Source: Lachnospira sp. UBA3212 (GTDB taxonomy: Bacteria; Bacillota; Clostridia; Lachnospirales; Lachnospiraceae). Taken from it: 64,000 nt of DNA. Of this stretch, positions 34,233-42,732 are shown in pieces (within the stretch, counting starts at the first letter, position 1; every line of letters begins with the position of its first letter). The stretch is taken from positions 1 through 64,000 of the forward strand of contig DEWK01000014.1 of NCBI GenBank assembly GCA_002363615.1, written 5' to 3'. The notes under the pieces were generated by a model that was given only the letters and a program-made list of their open reading frames with translations, was not told the DNA's origin and did not search any database. The translations under genes were made by a program, and so were the position numbers.

Positions 34233-35240
34233 TTATTCACCTGTAATACCGGCATTATCAATACTTTCTACGAAGTATCTCTGCATGATAAAGTACAAGA
34301 TCATAAGTGGAAGAACGGAAAGTACAGTACCTGCCATTCTGTATGCCTCATTAATACTTGCTGAAGAAGATGAACTTCCCGCACTAGATGAGTTGGCATA
34401 TGCATCGAAACTACTGTCGAATTTTGAAAGACTTGTAATGATAGTAGTATATTCGCTTCGTCTACCTGTAATGTAAAGATTGGTGAGATAAGACTCATTC
34501 CAGTACCATACAAATGAGAATAACAATACTACGATCATCGCACCAGTAGCTGATGGAATTGCAATCTTAAAGAATGACTTGAAATATCCTGCACCGTCGA
34601 TGGAAGCAGCCTCTACTAAAGACTGTGGAATCTGACGATAGAAAGACATGTAAATCAAGATAAAGATTGGAGCCTTGATACCCTGTCCAAGAAGAGCTGG
34701 TACAATGTAAGCTAAAAGCGAATTTGTAAGACCAAGCTGTGAATAAACTACATAAGTAGGGGTTATCAAGATCTGCTGTGGTAATACAAATGCAAGGATC
34801 AAGATTCCGATACAAAGCTTCTTACCAAAGAAGTTAAATCTAGCAAATCCATATCCAACAACACCACATACAACTACCTGAATCAAGGTAGGAATACCTG
34901 CGATCATTAATGAATCCTTTAAGGCTTTCCAATAATCCATAGCATTTAAAGCATCCTTATAGTTAGATGTCTGGAACTTAGATGGTAACCAGGTGATGGA
35001 ACCATTTAAAAGATCATCCAAGGACATGAAAGAGGTACTGATCATCTTTAAGATAGGATACATAAATACGAATCCGATTGCAATTAAAACTGCATAGGCA
35101 AGAAAAGTCTTGATGAATCCATATTTTTCTCTGGAACCTAAGAGGAACTTACGAACCTTCTCTTTGTTAATTCCTGATTTTCTTTTACCACGTGCGAGAA
35201 TTTCTTTCTCTTCTGCGGTAAGCTTTCTTTTTTTAGTCAT
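34233..35240 (-). CDS. Sugar ABC importer permease, MalG-like (pair 2)
   Basis: The 335-residue inner-membrane permease has six predicted helices and the ATPase-contact motif EAASIDGAGYF typical of CUT1 importers. An N-terminal cytoplasmic extension of about 40 residues is strikingly basic (KKRKLTAEEKEILARGKRK). A segment with FDSSFDAYANSSSAGSSSSS makes an unusual serine-rich loop near residue 290, probably outside the membrane. Start and the upstream stop overlap in ATGACTAA, giving translational coupling to its MalF-like partner. It is the last gene of the operon. Confidence 0.87.
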   Translation of the reverse strand: MTKKRKLTAEEKEILARGKRKSGINKEKVRKFLLGSREKYGFIKTFLAYAVLIAIGFVFMYPILKMISTSFMSLDDLLNGSITWLPSKFQTSNYKDALNAMDYWKALKDSLMIAGIPTLIQVVVCGVVGYGFARFNFFGKKLCIGILILAFVLPQQILITPTYVVYSQLGLTNSLLAYIVPALLGQGIKAPIFILIYMSFYRQIPQSLVEAASIDGAGYFKSFFKIAIPSATGAMIVVLLFSFVWYWNESYLTNLYITGRRSEYTTIITSLSKFDSSFDAYANSSSAGSSSSSASINEAYRMAGTVLSVLPLMILYFIMQRYFVESIDNAGITGE

Positions 35241-36483
35241 CGAATGGTTCTCCTCCTTTCAGTTTCTTTCCGGATTTCTTACGAGCCTCCTGCTTTGCAA
35301 GATGCTTCGCATACTTCTTATTGTTCTTCTCCAGATGCTTCTGAGACTTAGCAAGATTCTTTCTTGTTCTCTTCTCAAATTTCTTTCTCTTAGCAGCCTG
35401 CTTCGCATAGATGTCTCTCTTTTCCATAAGAACTAATGCTACCAGGCCAATGAAGACTAAGATAATAATTGAATACATCCAACCAAGAGCAGATGTTCTA
35501 CTATAACCACCTCGAGGGGTAGTCATAAATCCTGCAAGGTATGTAATGATTGCATTACTTGTTTCGTCTGCTGAAAGGAATACAACTGTATAAATTGCAT
35601 TTAAAAGAATCATAGGACGAATGGTAGGAAGTGTAATCTTCCAGAAACATTCCCAACCAGAACCACCATCAATCTTAGCAGCCTCGTACAAACTAGGATT
35701 AATCTTCTGAAGTGCAGCAAGGAAGATCAGAATCTGAACTCCACCGTACCACAAAATCATAATGATTTGTTCGAAAATAGATATCACAGGGGTTGCAATA
35801 AATCTAGGCAAAGCCCCTTGAATCATTGCGGTGATCGTTGTAAGATCAACCGCATCAATTCTACCTGACTCAGAAGAAATCTGAGCCATAACAGGTCCTG
35901 ATACTACGATTACAGGAAGGAAATAGATTGTTCTAAAGATTCCCTTCCCCTTTAACTTCATGTTAAGGAGCATCGCCATTAAAAGGGCAAAAACTACTAC
36001 TACCGGTACAGACAAGGTAAGTCTCACCAATAAAGAAGCAAGATCAGTTGGGAAATCCTGGTAAATGGAAAGTGTTTCCTTATACTGAGCTAATCCCATG
36101 TACTGTCTGTTCCAAACACCCTTAGCAGGCATAACCTTAATATCATTAAAGGACCAATACAGTGTGGTAATCATTGGAGCTGCAAGTAAGGAAAGAGTAC
36201 CAATCAACCAAGGAAGGATAAAGAAATATCCCATTCTTGCTTCTCTTCTCTTTAACTTACTCTTAGTACGAACTTTTACCTTTCTCTTTCTACCATTATC
36301 ATCGACTGCATTAGGATCAATACCACCCTCTGCTAAAATCTCTTCAACGGTATACTTTTTCTTTTTCTTCTTTTTCTTTAAATCCTTAGCAGGTGTAGCA
36401 GCAGTTTCGGTAGCAGCACTTTCTACACGGTCAACTGTCTGAGTAACCTCATTTACTTCTGGTGTTAAGTTGTCATTAGTCAT
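35233..36483 (-). CDS. Sugar ABC importer permease, MalF-like (pair 2), with long basic tails
   Basis: The 416-residue permease has six to seven helices and the EAA motif YEAAKIDGGSGWECF. The start at ATG 36483 is chosen because it follows a GGTGG site and overlaps the DUF5696 gene stop in ATGACTAA; an upstream in-frame GTG is less likely. It is about 120 residues longer than usual: an N-terminal cytoplasmic stretch with eight consecutive lysines and then KRKVKVRTKSKLKRREARMG, and a C-terminal tail of about 55 residues very rich in Lys/Arg. The tails may bind membrane phospholipid, RNA or a partner; no known domain fits. Confidence 0.85.
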   Translation of the reverse strand: MTNDNLTPEVNEVTQTVDRVESAATETAATPAKDLKKKKKKKKYTVEEILAEGGIDPNAVDDNGRKRKVKVRTKSKLKRREARMGYFFILPWLIGTLSLLAAPMITTLYWSFNDIKVMPAKGVWNRQYMGLAQYKETLSIYQDFPTDLASLLVRLTLSVPVVVVFALLMAMLLNMKLKGKGIFRTIYFLPVIVVSGPVMAQISSESGRIDAVDLTTITAMIQGALPRFIATPVISIFEQIIMILWYGGVQILIFLAALQKINPSLYEAAKIDGGSGWECFWKITLPTIRPMILLNAIYTVVFLSADETSNAIITYLAGFMTTPRGGYSRTSALGWMYSIIILVFIGLVALVLMEKRDIYAKQAAKRKKFEKRTRKNLAKSQKHLEKNNKKYAKHLAKQEARKKSGKKLKGGEPFDD

Positions 36484-38866
36484 TTGCTTCACCCACCTTA
36501 TAGTCTAATGATTCGATCGATACGCCATCAACTGTCTGAGTGCTGTCAGAATAGTTAACATAAACAACAACGCCATTATCATAAGTTGTTACATGAACAT
36601 CATTGTCAAGGATTTCGTGATTTGAAATCTTTGCACCTTCCACTTCATCAGCAAGCTTCTTAGTGCTTTCATAATACTCAACGATTTCATCCTTGTATAA
36701 GTCATATCTTGAACTATATACACTGTTTGAATTTGTATTCTGAAGAAGACTTGGATCCTCTTTTGTTAAATAGAAGGATGGATATACACCATACTCGATT
36801 AACTTTAAGAAGAAGTCGGTCTTGTCTGCCTCAAAGTTTACATATTCTGAATACATTGGAAGGCTTCCCTTTAATACAATTGTAAGGAATGGGATTTCTT
36901 CATCTGCATATACATAGTTTGAAGATTCAACTGCTACATCTGTGTAAGCACTTGCATACTTCCAGAAGTGGATATTCGGTGATTTCATGATTACATTAAA
37001 GTCTGCATCTGCATTCTTTAACATTTCACCATACTGGTTAATGGTATCATATCTGTAATATCTCTTCTTATCCTGCTTATATGAGAATACATTAGCAGTA
37101 ATTCCTTCCATAGCAACACTGGTAAATCCAGCGCTCTTCATGCCTGAAAGTGTTTGCTTAATATACTTCTTAGTATACTGTGGATCAACAATACTGGTTG
37201 AATCAAATACATTACCGATAATCTGCTTTTCATAGTCTTCACCATCGAACATTTCAAGTTCAATGAATGCGCTTCCAGACATTTCTTCAATTAAAGTCTG
37301 AGCATCATCTACTAAAGCAAATTCTACAGAAGACTTTGCATAGTTCTTTGCAAGATCTGTAACAGCATCTGTACCACCTACACTACCATCTGCCTTGTAT
37401 GTCTTAATTGGCAAGCTAAAGATTCCGCCCTTCTGCCATCCACGATAGATTGCAAGGAGGTCCTTAACACCTGCTCCTGAAAGATCATCAATGATTGACT
37501 TCACTTCTTCTGCACTTGTCATAACAACAGAACGCTTAGAGAATAAGAAGTTTTCCTTATCTGAACCAAAGAAATCAGTTCTTAACTTGTAAGAACAATC
37601 CTTCTCAACAAGGGTACCATTATCAATTAAAAGATCACGGTACTGGGTTGCAAGATTCGCATAGTTTGCATCATCACCACTTGCAAATAAATAAGTTACC
37701 TTAATATCTTCAACACAGTGATTCTGCTGTGGAATCTTAATAGTAGTATTTGTGTTACGAGCGGTCTTCTGCTGATAGGTATCACGTATAATAAATCTTG
37801 TAGTGATCATATTGTAACCACCATACAAAGAATTTAAGGTGTACTGACAATAAGCATTCTCAGCGCCGCTTTCAATCGCTCCTAAGAAAGCAATCTTTGT
37901 ATCATCATAGGTTACTCCCCATACAGGAAGAACTGCTGTCTCAGATCCCTTTGAGAAACTGATTTTAGTACTACCATATGTTCCGGTATCAAGAGTTGAA
38001 GACTCAAACATACCAAGGTCGGATCCCATATATTTCTTTGAGAAAAGACTGGTTGTATACTTATCTTCGTAATCTTCAAGATGAATTAGGATTCCATTAC
38101 CATCCGGAATGATAAAGGATGAATCACGATAATCAAACTTTGAAGAGCCAAGTAATGGCCAAAGATAAATCGCATTCAAGTAGTAAGCCTTTTCATTGGT
38201 CTCTGCAATTGAATCTGAAGGAATCTCTGCATGAAGACCAGTCTCATCAAGACTTACGTTAAGTTTGAAACTAATACCAAACTTGGTATAATTAATATCT
38301 ACGGTAAATCCATCCGATGTCTGTTTAAATGTCTTTTTTACATCTGCTGAGCTTGTTCCGTATCTTGTGTACTGATCGATTTCTTTCCACTGCTTACCAC
38401 CAGCCTCATATTCAATAAGGGTAATTGATACACCTGACTGAATGAACTGATTTGTGTTATCTCCGAACTTATACTTTAAAAGTGTGTTCTCTTCTTCTGG
38501 ACAAGATCTTACCAAAGCACCACTAGACTTATCACGCATAATGATTGATAAGGTTTCCTGATTAACAAAGAGTTCATATCCAGAATTCTCAGCCATTTTC
38601 ACATGTCCATCGATTTCCTCTGCAGCTTCAGCAGTATAAGAAAGCTCATGCTTAAGACCTTCTTCTCTATCTGCTATATAAAGCTGATCGTACTCTCCAT
38701 CTCCATCAAGATCCTGATAGGTAAAATTAGCTTGCTCTGAGAGGGCTACTGAAGTATCCGTATTACCTGCAGTTGTATCTTCAATGGCGAAAGAAGCAAT
38801 TGGTGCCAGCATCACGCATACAAGACCAAGGCTCATGGCTTTTTTTATTAATTTATTTCTGACCAA
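36476..38866 (-). CDS. Secreted DUF5696-like protein, possible glycosidase-fold
   Basis: The 796-residue protein begins at TTG 38866 (start overlaps the NHL/Yip1 gene by 14 bases) with a Sec signal peptide of about 27 residues. No lipobox, wall-sorting signal or C-terminal helix is present. The layout, an N-terminal beta-sandwich region (to about 400) and a C-terminal alpha/beta region with repeated helix-strand units (VKSIIDDLSGAGVKDLLAIY, GMKSAGFTSVAMEGI), looks like a beta-sandwich plus TIM barrel glycoside hydrolase. It resembles DUF5696 proteins that I recall from Paenibacillus and Clostridia transporter operons. Acidic residues at barrel strand ends (ELEMFDGED, VAMEGI, YADEE) are candidates for catalysis. 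Function is unproven. Confidence 0.7.
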   Translation of the reverse strand: MVRNKLIKKAMSLGLVCVMLAPIASFAIEDTTAGNTDTSVALSEQANFTYQDLDGDGEYDQLYIADREEGLKHELSYTAEAAEEIDGHVKMAENSGYELFVNQETLSIIMRDKSSGALVRSCPEEENTLLKYKFGDNTNQFIQSGVSITLIEYEAGGKQWKEIDQYTRYGTSSADVKKTFKQTSDGFTVDINYTKFGISFKLNVSLDETGLHAEIPSDSIAETNEKAYYLNAIYLWPLLGSSKFDYRDSSFIIPDGNGILIHLEDYEDKYTTSLFSKKYMGSDLGMFESSTLDTGTYGSTKISFSKGSETAVLPVWGVTYDDTKIAFLGAIESGAENAYCQYTLNSLYGGYNMITTRFIIRDTYQQKTARNTNTTIKIPQQNHCVEDIKVTYLFASGDDANYANLATQYRDLLIDNGTLVEKDCSYKLRTDFFGSDKENFLFSKRSVVMTSAEEVKSIIDDLSGAGVKDLLAIYRGWQKGGIFSLPIKTYKADGSVGGTDAVTDLAKNYAKSSVEFALVDDAQTLIEEMSGSAFIELEMFDGEDYEKQIIGNVFDSTSIVDPQYTKKYIKQTLSGMKSAGFTSVAMEGITANVFSYKQDKKRYYRYDTINQYGEMLKNADADFNVIMKSPNIHFWKYASAYTDVAVESSNYVYADEEIPFLTIVLKGSLPMYSEYVNFEADKTDFFLKLIEYGVYPSFYLTKEDPSLLQNTNSNSVYSSRYDLYKDEIVEYYESTKKLADEVEGAKISNHEILDNDVHVTTYDNGVVVYVNYSDSTQTVDGVSIESLDYKVGEAND

Positions 38867-40904
38867 TTCTGTACACCGCCTCTCTATAGATTGAAACTAC
38901 GAAATCAACAACCTGTGCAAATAATACGTATAATACGAATGCCATTACAGCAAAGATAAATGCTGCAAATATTGTAAGTGCAATTACCTTAAAGGTTTCA
39001 CCCATACTATAGTTGTTAATCTCTTTAATTGTAATAAATAATGCAATAATAATCATAGCGATCATTACAAGATTTAAGAATGAGATCAAGAAATACTCAT
39101 TATATGTAACGAACTTACTTACGATAAAGATAAATGGCTGGATTACTAAGAAAGGTGTGAACGAATAAATATATCCACAGAAAATATTCTTAAAGGTACC
39201 CTCACCATCATTAATAGCTGTTACCAGATAGGTACAAGCTGTTGCAAATAAAAGTCCGAATACAATATATAAGATATCCTGAGCTACATCATATCTACCA
39301 TCTCTTGCTGTCTTTACAAGGAATCCGCAGAAGTACTTGTTAATAACGTAGAATGCTACGATTACAATCATGATAAAGATTGCGGTTGGATATGACTGCA
39401 TTCCCTTACGCTTGATTTCATATGCACCATCGATTGGATGTTTCATATATCTTAATCCAAAGGTAAGTCTCTTGTATGTCATGTTCTCACGAAGTCCCTT
39501 TGTAAGTTTTCTCCAAGGATCGAAGATTCTAAACTTCTTATCTAACTTGCTTAATGCCCAAAGAAGAACAATGATTCCGATAATGGTTCCTACGAATGCT
39601 ACGATGTTATGTCTTAACCAAACATTACGTACTTCCCAATATGCATCTGAATAACCCTGCTTTTCTTTTGCAAGTCTATAATAATCCATTGCAGATTCAT
39701 AATCCTCTTCCTGATAAAGTGCCTCAGCCATAGCTAAGTTTGCATAATCGAAAAGAGAGTTCATGGTAATAACCTGCTGTAATGGCTTCTTACTTGCAGT
39801 ATATTGACCCTTCTGGTAGTCAACCAAAGCTTTATGAAGGAGTTCGGTAAACTCGGTCTGCTTAAAAACCTGAACTTCGTTGTTCTTGTTATCAAGAACG
39901 TAAATCTGATCTGACTTATCGGTTGCGATTGCTGAAATTGTTCCAAATAAACCTACACGATAGTTACCATCATCAGCACCACCGAATAAGAAAAGTAAAG
40001 AACCTTCACTGTTGTACTCAAAAATACGACCAGATTCTGTTGCTACAAAAATGTTCTCATACTGTCCAACAGCGACTGAGATACCATTTTCAGGTGCTAC
40101 GTCTGTCTCTGTCATGTTAACACCGGCCTTGTTCAACTTCTTTAATGGCTGAACGGTATCGGTACCCTGTGTTAGGGTATAGATCAGACCTTTTTCGTCA
40201 ATTGCTACATTCTTAATAGATGTAGGAAGGACCGCATTACCCTTTGCACTGTCACCATAGATGATCTTCTTGATTCTCTGTGCAACTGAGATATTTGATG
40301 CGTTGGTACCAAAGTATCCTAAGAACTGACCATCATCTGTAATCTGGATAATACCGTTGGTATTACCTTCACTGACGATGTACATGGTTCCACCGTTATC
40401 AACTGCGACCTTAATTGGCATGTAATTTGTGTTACCGTACAGCGGACTGTTCGGTTTCGTATAACGCTTAATCTCGTTACCTTCCGCATTATACACAATG
40501 ATAGCAGCAAGCGTCTTATCTGCTACATAAAGTGTCTTATCTTCAGTAACGAATACGCCCTCTGGTGACTGTAATACGCCTTTACCGATTTCATTTAAGA
40601 GTTCGCCATCCTTGTTGGTTACGACGATTCTCTGGTTACCGGTATCTGCAATATATATAGTACCATCGTTAGCGATTTTAATATCACTCGGACCGTTTAA
40701 CTTACTATCACCCACTTTCTCAATAGAAGCAAGTGGTGTGTAAGCAGTCTGAGTCTCTACCAGTTCTCCATAACCATTCTGCGTAAATGTTCGATATGGA
40801 ACAGATGCCTCTGCAGTAATACTGTTGAGAGGTAATGCTGTTGCTACCGTTGCAGCCATGGCTGTGAAGAGTGTTAAAAGTTTCGTAAACTTTAACTTTC
40901 TCAT
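38853..40904 (-). CDS. Secreted NHL beta-propeller fused to Yip1-like membrane domain
   Basis: The 683-residue protein has a signal peptide (cleavage near AEA), then NHL-type repeats from about 55 to 350 (SDIKIANDGTIYIADTGNQR and GVFVTEDKTLYVADKTLAAI are two clear blades), a short TPR-like helical pair (about 365-420), a transmembrane helix (AFVGTIIGIIVLLWALSKL) and a C-terminal Yip1-like domain with about five helices (about 480-683). So the propeller is displayed outside on a membrane platform. It lies between the two permease pairs and before the DUF5696 gene. It could bind glycan or scaffold the importers; both are inference. Confidence 0.8.
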   Translation of the reverse strand: MRKLKFTKLLTLFTAMAATVATALPLNSITAEASVPYRTFTQNGYGELVETQTAYTPLASIEKVGDSKLNGPSDIKIANDGTIYIADTGNQRIVVTNKDGELLNEIGKGVLQSPEGVFVTEDKTLYVADKTLAAIIVYNAEGNEIKRYTKPNSPLYGNTNYMPIKVAVDNGGTMYIVSEGNTNGIIQITDDGQFLGYFGTNASNISVAQRIKKIIYGDSAKGNAVLPTSIKNVAIDEKGLIYTLTQGTDTVQPLKKLNKAGVNMTETDVAPENGISVAVGQYENIFVATESGRIFEYNSEGSLLFLFGGADDGNYRVGLFGTISAIATDKSDQIYVLDNKNNEVQVFKQTEFTELLHKALVDYQKGQYTASKKPLQQVITMNSLFDYANLAMAEALYQEEDYESAMDYYRLAKEKQGYSDAYWEVRNVWLRHNIVAFVGTIIGIIVLLWALSKLDKKFRIFDPWRKLTKGLRENMTYKRLTFGLRYMKHPIDGAYEIKRKGMQSYPTAIFIMIVIVAFYVINKYFCGFLVKTARDGRYDVAQDILYIVFGLLFATACTYLVTAINDGEGTFKNIFCGYIYSFTPFLVIQPFIFIVSKFVTYNEYFLISFLNLVMIAMIIIALFITIKEINNYSMGETFKVIALTIFAAFIFAVMAFVLYVLFAQVVDFVVSIYREAVYRIGQK

Positions 40905-40933
40905 TAATAGACCTCCTCTATGCTATGACTGTT

Positions 40934-41806
40934 TTACTTAATACCAGAATGTGCCATGGTATTCATAACGTCCTTCTGAACGATAATGAATAATACCAGG
41001 TTTGGAATGAACATAATCAATGAACCGGCTGCCGCAACTCCCTGTCCTGCAACAAGGTTGTTAAGATTTGCAAGAGTTGTCATATAGAATGCCAATGTCT
41101 TCATTGAATCTGTATTTACATACAAGTTCGAACTATCCAGATATGCCCAAGCCTGCTGGAATGAAAGGATGATACCTGTTGCAATCGCTGGCTTAATCAA
41201 TGGAAGAATAATCCTACGATAAACGGTCCACTGAGTAGCACCATCAACTACGGCTGCTTCAATTAATGAATCTGGAAGTCCATCAATAAACTGCTTAATC
41301 AAGAAGAGCGATGTAGGAATTGCTAACAGTGGCAAGATATGTGCCCAATAGGTATTGGTAATCTTAACACCTGAGATAATTAAATATCTAGGAATCATAA
41401 CCGCTGTAGGTACGAACATCAGGGCTGCCTGATTTAAAGAGTTCATTGTATTTTTTAATCTGAACTTAAGTTTTGAAAGCGCATAGCCTGCCATGGTAGA
41501 AATAATAATACCGACAAATACTACGACAAATGTTACGAAAATACTGTTAAACACATACTTACTAAGAGGTACTCCAGCAGATCTAGCTGACTTTAACAGT
41601 GACTTAAAGTTATCTAGGGTTGGGTTGTTTACAAAGAACCTTGGAGGGAACGCAAACAACTCGTCCATAGGCTTAAATGCATGATTGATAATAAAGATGA
41701 TAGGAAATAACATGAATATTACCAATGGAGCAATTATAATATAAATTTTAATCTGGCCACGCTCGAACTTCTTTGGTCCGATTCGGTTGCCTTTATATCC
41801 TGCCAT
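40934..41806 (-). CDS. Sugar ABC importer permease, MalG-like (pair 1)
   Basis: The 290-residue inner-membrane protein has six predicted helices and the EAA motif EAAVVDGATQWTVYRR, as in CUT1 importers for oligosaccharides. The N-terminal tail is short and basic, of normal size, unlike the second pair. It follows its MalF-like partner by 14 bases and precedes the NHL/Yip1 gene by 29. No ATPase gene is in the window; such importers often share one MsmK-type ATPase encoded elsewhere. Confidence 0.9.
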   Translation of the reverse strand: MAGYKGNRIGPKKFERGQIKIYIIIAPLVIFMLFPIIFIINHAFKPMDELFAFPPRFFVNNPTLDNFKSLLKSARSAGVPLSKYVFNSIFVTFVVVFVGIIISTMAGYALSKLKFRLKNTMNSLNQAALMFVPTAVMIPRYLIISGVKITNTYWAHILPLLAIPTSLFLIKQFIDGLPDSLIEAAVVDGATQWTVYRRIILPLIKPAIATGIILSFQQAWAYLDSSNLYVNTDSMKTLAFYMTTLANLNNLVAGQGVAAAGSLIMFIPNLVLFIIVQKDVMNTMAHSGIK

Positions 41807-41820
41807 TCATATCTCCTTTC

Positions 41821-42711
41821 CTAAAACTCATCTTTTTCTGTAAATAATACATTGGCTACCTTAGAGAATAACCAAATGATTAACAGAAGAACTACAGATA
41901 CTGCTGCTGCATAACCCATCTCGTAACGGATGAAACCGTAATCATCGATGTGGTTTACGATTAACTGTCCAGCATAGCCAGGAGTAGGGTTACTACCTGA
42001 AAGCTGTACACCGATCGCACCATTGTTGAAGGTGTTAACCACCGCCATAACGGCACCAAATAACATCTGTGGCTTCATAGTTGGAACGGTGATATAAATT
42101 AATTCCTGTGCACGATTCTTAATACCATCAATGGCACCTGCTTCATAAAGCTCATCATTTCCATTCATAATACCAGCAAGCATAGCAAGGAATCCTACAC
42201 CCATACTTGACCAAAGACCTACAATGATCATGATTGGTAATAAGTATGTTGATGATGCAAGGAATGTAATAGGTTCTGTGATAATTCCCCATTCAATCAG
42301 ATATGCATTTACATAACCTGTACGATCTCCTGAGAAGATGATTCTCCACAATACCTGAAGAGCAGTACCCGCTGTCAGGGATGGTGAATAAAGAATCAGC
42401 GCAACGATTGTTCTTGGAATCTTTGTTAACTGAGCGATTGCCCACGCAAGAAGGAAAGCAAGAACATATCCACCCGGACCTACGATCAATGCATAAGTTA
42501 CGGTATTAGGTAATACGAATCTCATAAAGATCGAATCTCTTGTGAAGAGGTTAATATAGTTATTAAACCAAATAAGTCCCGGGGTGTTGATGGTATCAAA
42601 GTTTGTAAATGATAATCCAACTGCTACAATGATTGGTACGATAATGAATACCAAAAACATTGCAAAGTAAGGGAGCAGGAACAGAAACGGTGCTGATTTA
42701 CTTGTCTTCAT
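41821..42711 (-). CDS. Sugar ABC importer permease, MalF-like (pair 1)
   Basis: The 296-residue inner-membrane protein has six predicted helices and the EAA motif YEAGAIDGIKNRAQELIY. Size is standard for CUT1 MalF-like/UgpA-like subunits. It lies 21 bases after the 1033-residue binding protein gene, which is its likely extracellular partner. Confidence 0.9.
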   Translation of the reverse strand: MKTSKSAPFLFLLPYFAMFLVFIIVPIIVAVGLSFTNFDTINTPGLIWFNNYINLFTRDSIFMRFVLPNTVTYALIVGPGGYVLAFLLAWAIAQLTKIPRTIVALILYSPSLTAGTALQVLWRIIFSGDRTGYVNAYLIEWGIITEPITFLASSTYLLPIMIIVGLWSSMGVGFLAMLAGIMNGNDELYEAGAIDGIKNRAQELIYITVPTMKPQMLFGAVMAVVNTFNNGAIGVQLSGSNPTPGYAGQLIVNHIDDYGFIRYEMGYAAAVSVVLLLIIWLFSKVANVLFTEKDEF

Positions 42712-42732
42712 TAGTTATGTCCTCCTCCTTTC

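Noticed and set aside
36098..36442. Plus-strand frame rich in phenylalanine
   Set aside because: Antisense of the polylysine tail of the MalF-like permease.
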